64,000 nt of DNA from Lycorma delicatula (taxonomy: Eukaryota; Arthropoda; Insecta; Hemiptera; Fulgoridae), in contig NC_134456.1 in the NCBI RefSeq assembly GCF_047948215.1, forward strand, positions 205,824,036 to 205,888,035. The letters run 5' to 3'. A program made the translations under genes and the position numbers. This document shows positions 1-14,200 of this stretch, one piece after another (positions within the stretch are counted from its first letter, which is position 1; every line of letters begins with the position of its first letter). The notes beneath the pieces are model-generated. The model saw only the letters and a list, made by a program, of their open reading frames with translations, was not told where the DNA came from and did no database searches.

Positions 1-633
1 TAACTAACATTTTAGATACTGGTATAAATTTCTTGTGTAATTTTACGTAAACTGTAAATTTGTTGAACAATTCAAACATAATATCCATTCTATTTTATCA
101 ATTTATTTGTTAATATTAATAAAGGATTAAATAAAGAAATAAAGCAAAACTTACTTATTGAAGAAATATCTTTTGATCCTTAGATCATTATCACTTATTT
201 TTCATCTTTTTAATTAACATTAAAAAATAAACATCATCTACGATCAGTCAAAAAACTATTTATTTTTTACATTAAATAATGTTTTAATGTAAATTGCAAT
301 AAAAATCAAGCCAGAAGACAGTCTAATGACCATATATCTCCAACAGTAAATTCTGTTTTATTACTCTTCTTAAATGGTTCATTTATTAATATATATATAT
401 TTCAGTAGTATGTATAATTGTACTTATTAATCCTATTTGAATACATTTTTGTTATATCTACATTATAATTTTAATTTAACCAAACATTTTTTTTTTAATT
501 TAACTGTAAAGTTAGTTAGTTTTTAATTTAACTATTCAATGTTAAATCTTCAAAAATTAAAAATTTAAAAAAGTAATAAAAATATAAATTTAAAGGAAAA
601 CTAATGCCCAATTATGATAAGAAATAAACAAAC
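1..633. other. Intron 14 of VKR, left edge
   Basis: AT-rich intron sequence with poly-T and short AT runs. No exon, repeat or open frame was recognised. The following kinase exon must lie further left. Confidence 0.6.
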
Positions 634-805
634 CGTAAAGCATAAATTCCATTATTGTATACAGTGGTTCACTCTTCGTACACACTCCTAAAAGTTTTAC
701 AATATTTATGTGATCAAAGCGTTTCATAAATTCTGCTTCACTAAGGAAATCTAATTTTTCTTCAGTAGTTGACCCGATCTTCAGTGTCTTCACAGCCACT
801 GCAAC
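634..805 (-). CDS. VKR: VKR exon 14: kinase N-lobe with catalytic lysine
   Basis: Encodes residues 946 to 1002 plus one base. It starts VAVAVKTLK, giving the ATP-binding lysine (951), and continues FLSEAEFMKRF with the alpha-C glutamate (968), then HINIVKLLGVCT and PLYTIMEFMLYG. These are hallmark tyrosine-kinase motifs, closest to the insulin receptor and Ros type. The acceptor is ATTGTAG/GTTGCA and the donor is TACG/GTTTGT; phase 0 in, 1 out. The next exon, expected to begin with the end of the hinge (D-K) and the HRD region, is not in the window. Confidence 0.95.
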
Positions 806-3800
806 CTACAATCAAAATTACCAACTGTATTCTCATATGTTTATTGATAACCATAATTAGAATAATAATGAAAATGAAAAAAAATAGTGAATATAAGAGC
901 AACAAAGCCAATATAAATGGAAATTATAAAAAATGTTAGAAAAAATTATTTAAAGCAAATTTTATGTATGTAATGTTTACATAAAATTCACTGTTTTTTA
1001 ACATCAACTTTTCAAGTGATTTGACGCACTTCCTTTTTGTTATTCTTCTACACAAGGAAGAAAATTAACAACACAGATAACAAATAAGTACAAAGTATGT
1101 TTATTATTTAGGATCAACATGTTTTTTCCTTATTAACCTTAATTATCTCATCAACATATTGTACTATAGATTGAAACACATAAGAATTTGAATACAGATT
1201 AGAACTCATGAGCCTTCATTCACAGTTTCTACTCTCTAGACCCCTTCACCGCCAAGATTAAATTAACTGAGCTTTTATATGTTTACAAATATTCTCTTTT
1301 CATTTTGAGTATTTTTTTTTTGTCTTCAGTCATTTGACTGGCTTGATGCAGCTCTCCAAGATTCCCTATCTAGTGTTAGTAGTTTCATTTCAGTATACCC
1401 CCTACATCCTACATCCCTAACAATTGTTTTACATATTCCAAATGCTGCCTGCTTACACAATTTTTTCCTTCTACCTGTGCCTCCGATATTAAAGCGACTA
1501 TTCCAGGATGCTTTAGTATGTGGCCTATAAGTCTGTCTCTTCTTTTAGCTATATTATTCCAAATGCTACTTTCGTCATCTATTTGCCGCAACACCTCTTC
1601 AACTGTCACTTTATCCACCCATCTGATTTTTAACATTCTCCTATAGCACCACATTTCAAAAGCTTCTAATCTTTTCTTCTCAGATACTACGATTGTCCAA
1701 GTTTCACTCCCATATAAAGCGACACTCTAAACATATACTTTCAAAAATCTTTTCCTGGCGTTTAAATTAATTTTTGATATAAACAAATTATATTTTTGGC
1801 TGAAGGCTTGTTTTGCCTGTGCTATTTGGCATTTTATATCGCTCCTGCTTCGTCCATCTTTATTAATTCTACTTCCCAAATAACAAAATTTTTCTACCTC
1901 CATAATCTTTTTCCTCCTATTTTTACATTCAGTGGTCCATCTTTGTTATTTCTACTACATTTCATTACTTTCGTTTTGTTCTTGTTTATTTTCATGCGAT
2001 AGTTCTTGCGTAGGACTTCATCTATGCCGTTCATTGTTTCTTCTAAATCCTTTTTACTCTCGGCTAGAATTACTACATCATCAGCAAATCGTAGCATCTT
2101 TATCTTTTCACCTTGTACTGTTACTCCGAATCTAAATTGTTCTTTAACATCATTAACTGCTAGTTCCATGTAAAGATTAAAAAGTAACGGAGATAGGGAA
2201 CATCCTTGTCGGACTCCCTTTCTTATTACGGCTTCTTTCTTATGTTCTTCAATTATTACTGTTGCTGTTTGGTTCCTGTAAATGTTAGCAATTGTTCTTC
2301 TATCTCTGTATTTGAACCCTAATTTTTTTAAAATAATGAACATTCTATTCCAGTCTACGTTATCAAATGCCTTTTCTAGGTCTATAAATGCCAAGTATGT
2401 TGGTTTGTTTTTCTTTAATCTTCCTTCTACTATTAATCTGAGGCCTAAAATTACTTCCCTTGTCCCTATACTTTTCCTGAAACCAAATTGGTCTTCTCCT
2501 AACACTTCTTCCACTCTCCTCTCAATTCTTCTGTATAGAATTCTAGTTAAGATTTTTTATGCATGACTAGTTAAACTAATTGTTCTGTATTCTTCACATT
2601 TATCTGCCCCTGCTTTCTTTGGTATCTTGACTGTAACACTTTTTGAAGTCTGATGAAACTTCCCCTTTTTCATAAATATTACACACCAGTTTGTATAATC
2701 TATCAATCGCTTCCTCACCTACACTGCGCAGTAATTCTATAGGTATTCTGTCTATTCCAGGAGCCTTTCTGCCACTCAAATCTTTTAATGCTCTCTTAAA
2801 TTCAGATCTCAGTATTGTTTCTCCCATTTCATCCTCTTCAACTTTCTCTTCTTCCACTATAACACCATTTCTAATTCATTTCCTCCATGTAACTGTTCAA
2901 TATAATCCACCCACCTATCGACTTTACCTTTTGTATTAGAAATCGGTGTACCATCTTTGTTTAACACATTATTGGATTTTAATTAATGTATCCCAAAATT
3001 TTCCTTAACTTTCCTGTATGCCCTGTCTATTTCACCCATGTTCATTTCTCTTTCCACTTCTGAACACTTTTCTTTAATCCACTCTTCTTTCGCTAGTTTG
3101 CACTTCCTGTTTATAGTATTTCTTAATTGTCGATAGTTTCTTTTACTTTCTTCATCACTAGTATTCTTATATTTTCTACGTTCATCCATCAGCTGTAATA
3201 TATCGTCTGAAATCCAAGGTTTTCTACCAGTTCTCTTTGTTCCGCCTAAGTTTGCTTCTGCTGATTTAAGAATTTCCTTTTTAACATTCTCCCATTCTTC
3301 TTCTACATTTTCTACCTTATCTTTTTTACTCAGACCTCTTGAGATGTCCTCCTCAAAAATCTTCTTTACCTCCTCTTCTTCAAGCTTCTCTAAATTCGAC
3401 CAATTCATCTGACATCTTTTCTTCAGGTTTTTTAACCCCAATCTACATTTCATTATCACTAAATTATGGTCGCTATTAATGTCTGCTCCAGGGTAAGTTT
3501 TTGCAGTCAATGAGTTGATTTCTAAATCTTTGCTTAACCATGATATAATCTATCTGATACCTTGCAGTATTGCCTGGCTTTTTTCAAGTGTATATTCTTC
3601 TATTATGATTTTTAAACTTGGTGTTGGCAACTACTAAATTATACTTCGTGCAAAACTATATAAGTCGGTCTCCTCTTTCATTATTTTTGCCCAGCTCGTA
3701 TTCACCCACGATATTTCCTTCCTTGCCTTTTTCCAATGCTTGCATTCCAATCTCCAACTATTATTAAATTTTCATCTCCTTTTATGTGTTAAATTGCTTC

Positions 3801-6800
3801 ATCAATTTCTTTGTATACACACTCTACCTCATCGTCACCATGGGTGCTAGTAGGCATATAGACATTAACAATCTTTTCGATTTTATCCTTATTACAATGA
3901 CTCTATCGCTATGCATTTTGAAATACTGTATTCTGTTCCCTATCTTTTTGTTCATTGCAAAACCTACTCCTGCCTGCCCATTATCTGAAGCTGTGTTAAT
4001 TATTCTAAAATCACCTGACTGAAAGTCGTTTTCCTCTTCCCACCGAACCTCGTTAATTCCTACTATATCTACATTTATCCTATCCATTTCCCTCTTTAAA
4101 TTTTCTAACCTACCAACCTTTTTTAGACTTCTAACATGCCATGCTCTGACTCGTAGAATGTTATTTTTTAATTATCTGGTGACTCCTTCCTTAGTAGTCT
4201 CCACCTGGAGATCCGAACAGGGGACTAGTTTACCTCCAGAATATTTTACCAAAGAAGGCGCCTCCATCATTGCTATATGAAAATGCAGAGAGCTACATTT
4301 TCTTGGAAAAAAAGCAGCTGTAGTTTTCCATTGCTTTCAGCTGCGCAGTACTCAGAAGACTGAGTGATGTTGATATGGCCGTTTAAGTCGTCCTGACTTA
4401 CGCCCTTAACAACTACTGAAAGAGGTGCTGCTGCCCTCTTTCAGGAATCATTCCTTAGTCTGGCTCTCAACAGATAACTCTCTGATATGGTTGCACCTTG
4501 TTATACATTTAGTTACTTTTATTTATGTATTCTTAAAATTACTACATTATATTATACTTTAAGAGATATGCAATGAATCAGAATTCAGAAATAAACAATA
4601 TAGAATAGTTATAATAATGGGTGTTTCAGTAATAAAAATGAGTGTACTTTAATTACTTAATAAATCAAAGTTGATATTTAATAAACTTGGTAAAATAAGA
4701 TAGATTTATGATAAAGATTTTCAAAATGTAATTATTTTATTTTTTTTTTTTGTACTTCAGCATACTTTTTAAATTCCAAGAATGCTACATAAAGTTTTTG
4801 TTTTTTTTAAAATCTATTATTTGATATTTTTAATAAACTGTTTTAAAACTTTTAAATGAATTATATTGTTATACATGCAATCTAGAGCATTAAATAGATT
4901 GACATAATTCTGTTTTGTGTTATTCAATGAGAACATAATTCTGCATGCAACTTTTCATTAACATTTCTATTTTGATAAGGACTTCTATATCTTCATCCTT
5001 ATTTTCTTGAATTGGATCTTCTATTATTTAATTGTCAATCACTAGCTGATATACTGGTTCATAATTGTTCATATCCACTCAGTAAGCCACAAGATTTTGT
5101 GTTAAATCTAGCTCTCCAAGTAAGTTTTTTAACTTGTTAAAATTATTAATTTGCTAACAAGTTTACAATTTTTCACTTTGTGTTTCAATACGTAACTCTC
5201 TTACAAACTTTCTAAGGATTTTTCCCCGCAGATTTGAATTTCGTGTTTTTAACATTTACCCAAAAAATTAATTTCCGTAATAGCACTGTAAATGAAAACA
5301 GATTTTACAAAGATGTATTAACAATTTTTATTTTGTAGTAAATAAATATTATGAATAAATATATGGATTTTTAGAAAGATCTTTTACAGCAAAATATTCT
5401 GAATTTTGGTACAGAATAACAGTAAATCATAAATCAATGTATATTAAATTGATTAAGAAACAACATAATAAAAGCACTTCAGTTTTGTGAATGTACAAAA
5501 TTTATCTCTGAAAAAACTAAATTACAAAGAAAACTCCTATGCAGTAGTATAGATTTAAAATGCACCATGTTAAAATGAATAAAACATATATATATAAATT
5601 AATGATAATTAGTATTTTAACAATATACTACTATACAGAGATTAAGAATAAGGTAGTACAAGTGTACTGTACTACCTTATTCGTAACATTACTCAGTGTT
5701 AATTAACATAAACATAATTACTAATTTTTTCTGATTTTTATAACACTCACCCATTCTTTTCCATTAATACATGCTTCTCCTCCATAAACAAATCCAAAAG
5801 CACCTTCACCCAGTTTTCGGTTAAGAACAACCTTGTCTCTTGATATCTCCCACTTATCATTAGTATTAGATGAATTAAGAGGATCGATTCCCCGTGACTT
5901 CCAAAACTTATTTGTCATTCGCACTTTCCTATCATATTGTCTCTTAATGAGACAAAATACTGACATCATAATAAGCATCAAAGCAAAAAATGCTGAAACA
6001 TTTAGTATTATCATTGCTTGTTCACATGGCACATCAAGTGCTGTAGAGAACCACTGTATAATACACTGGTCAGCACCATCAACTGGTCTCTTTCCATCTG
6101 GTGTTAACCACTTGATCAAGGATTCATTCAGGTACAGTGTACCACCATTAGGATCAGAGCTGTTTGGAAAGAAGGTCCCAATTTTATGAGTCTTGTTATC
6201 CAACCACTGTATAACATTAACGACTGATAATCTTGATGGTCGATTATGACTGAATTCCACTCTACCAGACACACCATAAAAATCTGTCTGTTCAACCTTT
6301 TCAACAAAATGCCTGTGAAAAAAGTTAATTATTGAAGCACATCAAATCCAATAAAAAATATTTAAAAAAATAAATAGAAAAAAGTTGAGAAAATAATAAT
6401 GGATTAAATATTTTTAAAAGTAGTAACTGAAGTTACTGGGTTTTCACAATAAAATTTCAACTACAATAGTTTTTAAAATAAAGTAACCAGAATAAATTGC
6501 TAGGAACTAACCAATATTAAAGAATAAATAGTATCCTATACTAATATACATTCTAAATACTCTACATGTGTATATATATATATATATAAAACTATAATAA
6601 TAATATACATACTAAATATTTAAGAATACTCTTTATGACATGCAACTCCCCCCATTTTAAAAGTTCACTCTTATTACTTTTATGTTTTTCTTTAATAAAA
6701 TATTTAAGAATGTATTATTTTTATTACATTTTATTATTATTAATTATGAACTGGCCTACAGGGGACCACACAAAACAAATTCTTTTTCATATTTCTCTTC

Positions 6801-8186
6801 TTTTCTAAGGCTGTTCTTCTGCATTCTGCCATTTTTGCCAGGTGTTTGGCTGTGTTTTCTTTTTGTTTTCTTAGCCTACTGGAATTCATTCATAATAATA
6901 ATAATAATAACCGATGAGGGGTTGTCTGCACCCATTGGGTGCATCTCCAGGTTGTAGATTGGGAAATGCTCCACATATATATATGGTAGGTGAGAAATAA
7001 CCCCTGGACCAAAACAGAAACACAAATCCAGACGCATCTTTTCTCACAGTGGGCAGTATTCTGGTCAGCATCTGCACCCGTATCAGGCAGCTGTGCTTGG
7101 GCAATCAGAGGCCTGCTCTCATGAGCTTATCCTATATCCCCATCTTTTTTTTACAATGGAAAAAAGTCAATTAACTGAAAACAGCCAGGGCGGTAGGAGT
7201 ACACAGGTGAGTACCCATTGGAGTCATTATGTTTTGTCCGACATGGGAGATGATGGAGCAAGTGGCATCATTCCACAGAATAGCACCACAAGAACTGGAA
7301 CTTTACATTTCTCTGTCGTTAAGAGTTGCAGAAGCTCCCTGGCCTCTGCCCACTCAAAGATAGGAGGTGTTAAACAAAATGGACCCATGAAATGAATGAA
7401 TATATTGTTCGATGTTATTTAGTAATAACCTGACTAGGAACTGCTGATCTCCCATATATTAAGGAAATGCAAAGAATGGTGATCAACAGATTCCCAGAGC
7501 TTGTCAATAAAACAGTCCAGAATATTTGGGCCTAATGCATATCTATAATACCTAGTTTTAGGGTGTCCTCAATGAAGATTGATGAAATAAAGAGGGCAGT
7601 CTCGTTGGAACTGGGAATGTCTGGTAACGTTGAAGAGGATATAGTTTTACACGATGCAGTAATTCTGGTACATGAAGAAATTAGCAAGGAGAAGAGTATA
7701 TTTAAGAAGTAGAGTACATTGTATGACAGATTGGACAGACTGGACAGATTGGATAGATAAGGTCCATAACTAGTGGTACAAACAGTTTTCATGTTGCCAT
7801 GTACAACTTGCTAGATTATATTCTCAGCTGTTGCAACAGCCTGAGTTGGCCCCTGAATTCTTTACTTTTGGAGTAACGTACCTTCTTCTCTTGAAGAAGT
7901 CAGTCCCATCTGTGGAATCTAAGAAATACAGACCAATGTCGTCCCATTATGTATAAAATGTTTACTTCGACTATGGCAGAAAAGCTGAATAAATACTTGT
8001 ATTAAAATGGTCTGGTAATGGGAGAACAGGAGTACAAACGAAACATTAGGGAATGCAAGGTACACATTATTGATGCAGTTGTAACTGAGATGGCAAAGAG
8101 AAGTGGAAAGCCTCGCTACATGGCTTATATAAACTATCAAAAAGGGTTTGATAGTGTACCACATACTTGGTTATTGGAGGTGCTGC

Positions 8187-8217
<31 letters not shown>

Positions 8218-11200
8218 AGGTAGACGAACAGTTACTGAAAAGATAGTGAACAGATAGTAAAGTGACAATGGTACGTCTCTTTCAAGATGGTCTAGATCCC
8301 ATTTTCACAGATAAAATTTAAATTACAAGAGGAATATTTCAACGGGATTGTTGAGCCTTATGTGATTCTGCCTTGCTAAACCCTTTGTCCAACATGCACA
8401 ATTACAGAAAGAGTGGGTTTCTTGCTGAGCCATAACATGGTATTTTGATCTTTAACCTGCTTTATATGACATCAAATTATATACCGATAACAAGAGAAAT
8501 CTGAATCATCTGTTAGATCTGCTAGCAGGATTTATTAATGATGTTAAGATGTCTTTTGGCTTAGAGAAATATAGAATCCACAGCATGGGTAATGGTAAAT
8601 GGGTAAGTCAAGAGGGATTTGAAGTACAGACTGGTAGTGAAATTATTATTGAAGGCATGAGTGAAGAGAGGTCTAAAAATACTTGGCATTTCAGCAGGCT
8701 AGGGGCATCCAGCAAAAACAACTTAAAAAGGACTTAACAGTAAGTTTTAAGAAGAGAGTGGAGGCAGTGCTGCTAAACTGAGCACCCATAAGATAAGTAA
8801 GGCATTTAGAAGCTATGCGATCACTTTTATAATGGTATAGATTAGGAATTATGGACGGAAACTGAGTTGGATGTACTGAATCGTTTGGTTAGGACATTAT
8901 GTACAAGACGTAGGAGTTCCATAGAGAGACTTTAAATACCTTTAAGAATTGCTGGATGTGGTATACTGGATGTCAAGAATCCATTCTGATCAAAGGTGAG
9001 CAAATCGCAAGTGTATTTCTATGAGAAGACTAAAGATAGTATTCTGCATGATGCCACAGTGAAAGGTGATAGTGCATTTATACCTCTGAATTTGAAAAAA
9101 TATTGGTTTTTACTCGGAAAGCAAAATTGCAGAATTGAGACACATCTATATCTCAAAAACTACACATTTTATGAAAAAATGTTTCCTATTAAAGTTTTTC
9201 TTTTTCAAGAGGGAAATACATTCACTACCTATGTTGTCCTTTATATGGCCAAATAAAGATCAATTTTTTTAAATAGGGACCTATACTTTTTATTGCAGAA
9301 TCAAATTTTTTGCAAAAAAAATTAAAATTTCATTTCTGACTTTTTTTCTAACATTGATAGTTTTTTAGTTATTCTGTTTGATAGTTTTTCAGTTTAAAGA
9401 CTATAAACTGTTAAACTATTAAATAGTTTAAAGTAAGCCTATAAACTGATGCTTTTAGTTTCGTTAGGTCTGGCCCAGCTGTCGAGTTACATCCAGCTGA
9501 TGCTAAATTTTATATTAAAGAAAATTAAATTTTAAATAAAAAACAATCAATTAAAGGATTAACCTAAATAAAATCCATTTATGTTTTAATGCGTTTTTTT
9601 AATCAAATAATACATACTGGTATGGTACACAGCCTACATGAGTTGCATGTTTTGGTCAGTTAAGTTATGTCGACTCTATGAAAATATTTGGTTTAATGAA
9701 TTACTGATAGTTAAAAATTTTTTTTAACGCTCTTTATTTAAAATAATTACATAAACTTACTCTATATAAAATACAGCAACAAATGTTCGAAGTGGTATCC
9801 TTCTACTTCTATGCATTTTTTGGTAAGTTTTAAAAATGACCCATGAACATTTAATAGCATTTTTCACCTGATATCTCTATACGTCTGTTATACGTTCTTT
9901 CATGTTTTCAAGGGTAGGTGGAAGTTCTAGGTAAACCTTTTCTTTAAGGTAACCCATAAAAAAAGTCTACTGGAGTAATGTTAGGGGAATGAGCAATCCG
10001 ATGAACTGGAACCAACTCAACAAATCCAACAATCATTGTATTTGCAGTCCAAAATTACTCTGGTGATAATTGAATAATGTGCAGGAGAGCCGTCATGATG
10101 AAACCACATCATTCTCTTCATCAAGGGTAGTTCATCAAGCAGTAAAGGCAACTGATTTTCTAGAAAATCTGCATTTACTCTCTGTTCAATTTTCCGCTGA
10201 AAAAATGTGGTTCAATTAATGTACAGCCTATAATTCTGCAAAAAACATTGACAGTCCATGGATGTTGATGTTCTACTTCCCTAATTCACAGCGGATTTTG
10301 CACTGCCCAATAATGCATACTGTCTGTTTACTGCTTCATGATAAGTAAAACCTGATTCGTTGGTAAACAGAACATTAAGAAAAACATTTTTATCTACCTG
10401 TACTTTTTCCAGTACTCATTGACAAAATACTACTCTTAATTAAGTGAAATATGGTACGGATGCAATTTCAGGCGTTTTAATATTCTCAGAATACTGGTTT
10501 TTGATATCCTGGAGTCACGCGAAATTCTTCTTGAACTAACATGACGGATCTACAATGACCGCTAATTGTAAATCATTCCATAATTTCCAATAAATAAAAA
10601 CTAAATAATTTAATATTTATTAATAGTTGGCAAGTAACAAAGTAATAAAAAAAAGTTAACTGAAGACACTGATAATACATTCACTTAGACAAATGTCATT
10701 TACAACTTGAACCTCACTTTTAGACTATTTTAAAAAGTTTTCTAGTGTTAGCATGCTTAACTTCTTTTTCTTCTTCTTTTTCATTATTATTAACAATGAT
10801 TGTTTTTTATTTAAAATTTAATTTTCTTTAATTTAAAATTTAACATCAGCTGGTTGTAACTCGATAGCTGGGCCAGAGTTAATGAAACTAAAAGCATCAG
10901 TTGTCTACAGTATTTTTGAAGATGAATAACTAAAAAAAACTATCAATTTTAGAAGAAAAAATCTGAAATGAAAATGTAATTTTTTCAAAGAATTTGATCC
11001 CGCAATAAAAAATTTAGGTTCCTACTCAAAAAAATTAAGTTGACCTTGAAATGACCTTTATTTGACCTTATCAAGGACAACATAGGTTGTGAATATATTT
11101 CTCCCTTGAAATGGAAAAACTTTAACAGGAGACATTTTTTTTAAAAAATGTGTAGGGTTTGAGGTATGGATAAGTCTCAATTTAAATGGACTACCCCAGT

Positions 11201-14200
11201 ATAAAGGAGAAATGATCTGAGAAACAGAAGGATTTACGCTTGCAGTTCAAGATAAGATGACTAGGATTCTGACTATATCACCTTTAATGGTTAAAGAAGA
11301 ACAAATTTTGTTCCATAAATCATTTCATTCATTAATCTTCCTTGTTAGAGCATGTAAACATGTCACCGTCACCACAGGCAGTAATAAAAATAGAAAAATC
11401 ACAATTTTTACTAAGTCAATATTCTATTAAAATATTTTGTATATCTAATGAAAAAATCTAACAATCTATTAGTAGTATCAAATACATAATTAAAGTGTTC
11501 ATGTTATGTTAATCCAGGATCAAATACTTTTGCTAGAATATCTAAAATATCCAACAACCTTATTCCATCTTTTCATCATTAATAATATAAATGAATTTGT
11601 CAAAGGGCAAATGTCTTAAGAATAAAGAAATTTGCATTTCTTAAACAACTCAGCTCAAGTCTGTTCCTAATGCACCAGTTGTAGATTTGATCCAAATCTT
11701 CCTGAATATATACACAATCAGTTTCCCCTTTTCTATACATATACAGTTTTTTTTAAATCGTTCATCATTTAGAGACATATCGATCTTTTAATAACAAGTG
11801 AAAGGTCACTTACTAATAATTTAAAAAACCGATCTAAGTTACTTCCTTGAAGTACACCTGAACTATTATGAAATTCTTTGGATTGAAAGTTAGCTTAAAA
11901 TACAAAATATGAACTGTGCTGTCAATAACTATAAAAGAATTCAATCACCCTATCTGTGAATCCAAAGAAAATATTAATTTTCAATAAGAGGACTTTATCA
12001 AATACTTTACTGAAATGTAAATAAACATCTATCTGTGCATTACTGTCTTATGTTAACTATCTTCTGATACATATCAGAAAATTTAAATTGGTCAGTCAAT
12101 TTAGTACAAGTTAAATGAAAATAACTTTTGCACTTATTATACTGTATCTTGTTCTTTGATGTGCAATTCACTACCTACAACATTTACCACAAAAAGTCAT
12201 GATTTAGTTTGTACAAAGAATTGGTGTTTATTTAAAATACATTATATAACACAGGACATTGTGCTCTACGTTCAGTCTCATTGGCTGCTAACTCCAGATG
12301 AGTAATGATTAATTTTATAATGTATTGGATTCATGCATATTATGTTATTAAGTAAGTTATTAAGAAGGATGTGTTTCCATTCACTGTCATTTTAGTCTAT
12401 TTTATATGTAATTACTTCCAGTTACAGAAGAGATAAGGAACTAACAATTGCAATAATAAAAGGTATAAACTGCTAGAGTAAGCAGTGAAGTTCATCTTGT
12501 TGAAGAAATGGATGCCTTTTGATTATTCAAAATCAATAGCATAAGGTAAACCACAAAGGTCAAGCAAATAAAGACTCCCCTATCGTTCTGTTTTTATATT
12601 TTTTTATTTTAATATATTACCCTTTGAATGTTCTATTTTAATTAGAATAAAGTAATTGAAAAGGAAAGACAATACACATTAATCAGATGTTTGAAACATA
12701 CCACCATATTTATTTTTTTATTAAAGAAAAATACCTCAAAATAAAAAAAATATAATAATAAAGTTTTGATTTCTAATGAAAACAATAATAAAAACCTAAA
12801 AATCACATTCTTTTCTCATCCCTGTATTACAAATAATTTATGGAAAGCAAAATAAATTCTCCATTTACTTGATTTTTTTGGGGGTTTTTGGATACAAGCA
12901 CAATTACAGATAAGGAAGATTTGAAAATGACTTTTTGTACATACTACTAAGTTTAAGCATACAAATTTAGTAACAATAACAGTGCATTCTAGTGATAATT
13001 TGTTTTTTAGTCATTACCAACACTATTTTAATGGAATTTTATTCTAAAAAACAGAAGTTTTGCTTACTTAATGGTTTTTTCATTTTGAATGTTAGAAAGA
13101 AAAGAAGGATCCACTTTCATGAGTTTATCAAGTGCCAAAGCAAATGTCCATATTGCATCATATGCATAACCACCATAATCAGAATGTTCATTTTTTTCTT
13201 CAGTTAATCTCTTCTCATATTCTTTTTTCCATTCACCAACAGTGATGTTTTCTTCCATTATCATATCATCTGGTGCATAATGAGCAAATGTTAGTCCCAA
13301 GTGTCCATTAATTGCCTGAAAATAATAACTATTTTGTATTTAAATAACACAATAATAATAAAATCGGATTAAACAAAAAAATAAATGTTTTCAGTTAAAG
13401 TTTAGTTTTTCCTCAGAATGATTTGGAGATGTTAATCTAGGCAAGAAAAAGGTGTTATAAGTTTCTGAACATTAATTTCTTAAATGAAAATTATAGGATA
13501 TAACAACTACTACTTTTAAATGGTTTATATTAGGATAAATCATAATGCTGATTAAAATTCTAATTACATATAAATTTTAAATATTGACATGTGACCAAAT
13601 CATTCTTGAAAAAAAAGGTTTTTGGCATTTATATCCTCAGGAAAGTCATATGAAATAAATTATAATCCTGCAAATTTGCAACAATCTCTCTAAATTTTGA
13701 ATGAGTGGAAATTCAGATGGAAATTTTTCTTTGAAAAAAAATTTCATGAGCCAACTATTATACAAAATAAAATTTCAACATCTATAGAAAACATTATTTT
13801 GAATTTTCTAAGCCCCATTAGCAAAACAACTTCTATTTTATTTTTTTTGTAATTTATTTGTTGAGGATTATTTTTGAAAAATTTAGACCATTTTGAAATG
13901 TTAACTGAAGGTTCCCTTTTGGATGTGATCAAGAACTGGTACCCATTGAACCACAACCATTTAATCATTTTTAAAGATATGAAAACCATAACAAACAGTA
14001 AAGCCAATAATAAGAATGGCTGATATAAAAATTACTACAGACCTAAGAGAACCTGTTACAATCACAAATAAAATTTTGATGCCATAAAAAATTTTGAATT
14101 TTTTTTTGTGAAGCGAATAACAGCAATAAGATTCAACACACAGGATGGTAAAGTGATTCAAATTAAAACTGATCAGAGATCATGTATTATGAAGTATGAA

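Larger units (their letters stand above)
9111..11201 (-). mobile_element. Decayed Tc1/mariner-like transposon with ~400-bp inverted repeats
   Basis: Two long inverted repeats bracket the element, about 9111-9550 and 10798-11201, similar over most of their length with small gaps. Matching landmarks are gtttttctttttcaag against its near-complement, and the tggcccagct / agctgggcca blocks. Between them, minus-strand translation of about 10560-9760 gives a broken transposase: pieces like ILRILKRLKLHPYH, FTNESGF, WTVNVFCRIIGC, IEPHFF, LPLLLDELP and NITPVDFFMGYLKEKVY. These match the DDE transposase common in insect genomes (DE-TF, WFQHDG, SPDLTPLDFFLWG). Several frameshifts and stops make it inactive. 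Ordinary mariners have far shorter repeats. Confidence 0.75.

Noticed and set aside
590..633. Extension of exon 14 to the downstream stop
   Set aside because: The bases after TACG are GTTTGT, a donor, and the added residues (LFISYHNWALVFL) do not fit the kinase hinge, whereas the splice does.
1894..2514. Reverse transcriptase frame as a domesticated host gene
   Set aside because: It is part of a decayed LINE with a poly-A tail and frameshifted neighbours.
5721..5750. Coding end of VKR after exon 13
   Set aside because: The frame runs on only nine codons past a strong GTGAGT donor, and exon 14 continues the kinase in phase with the expected VAVK motif.
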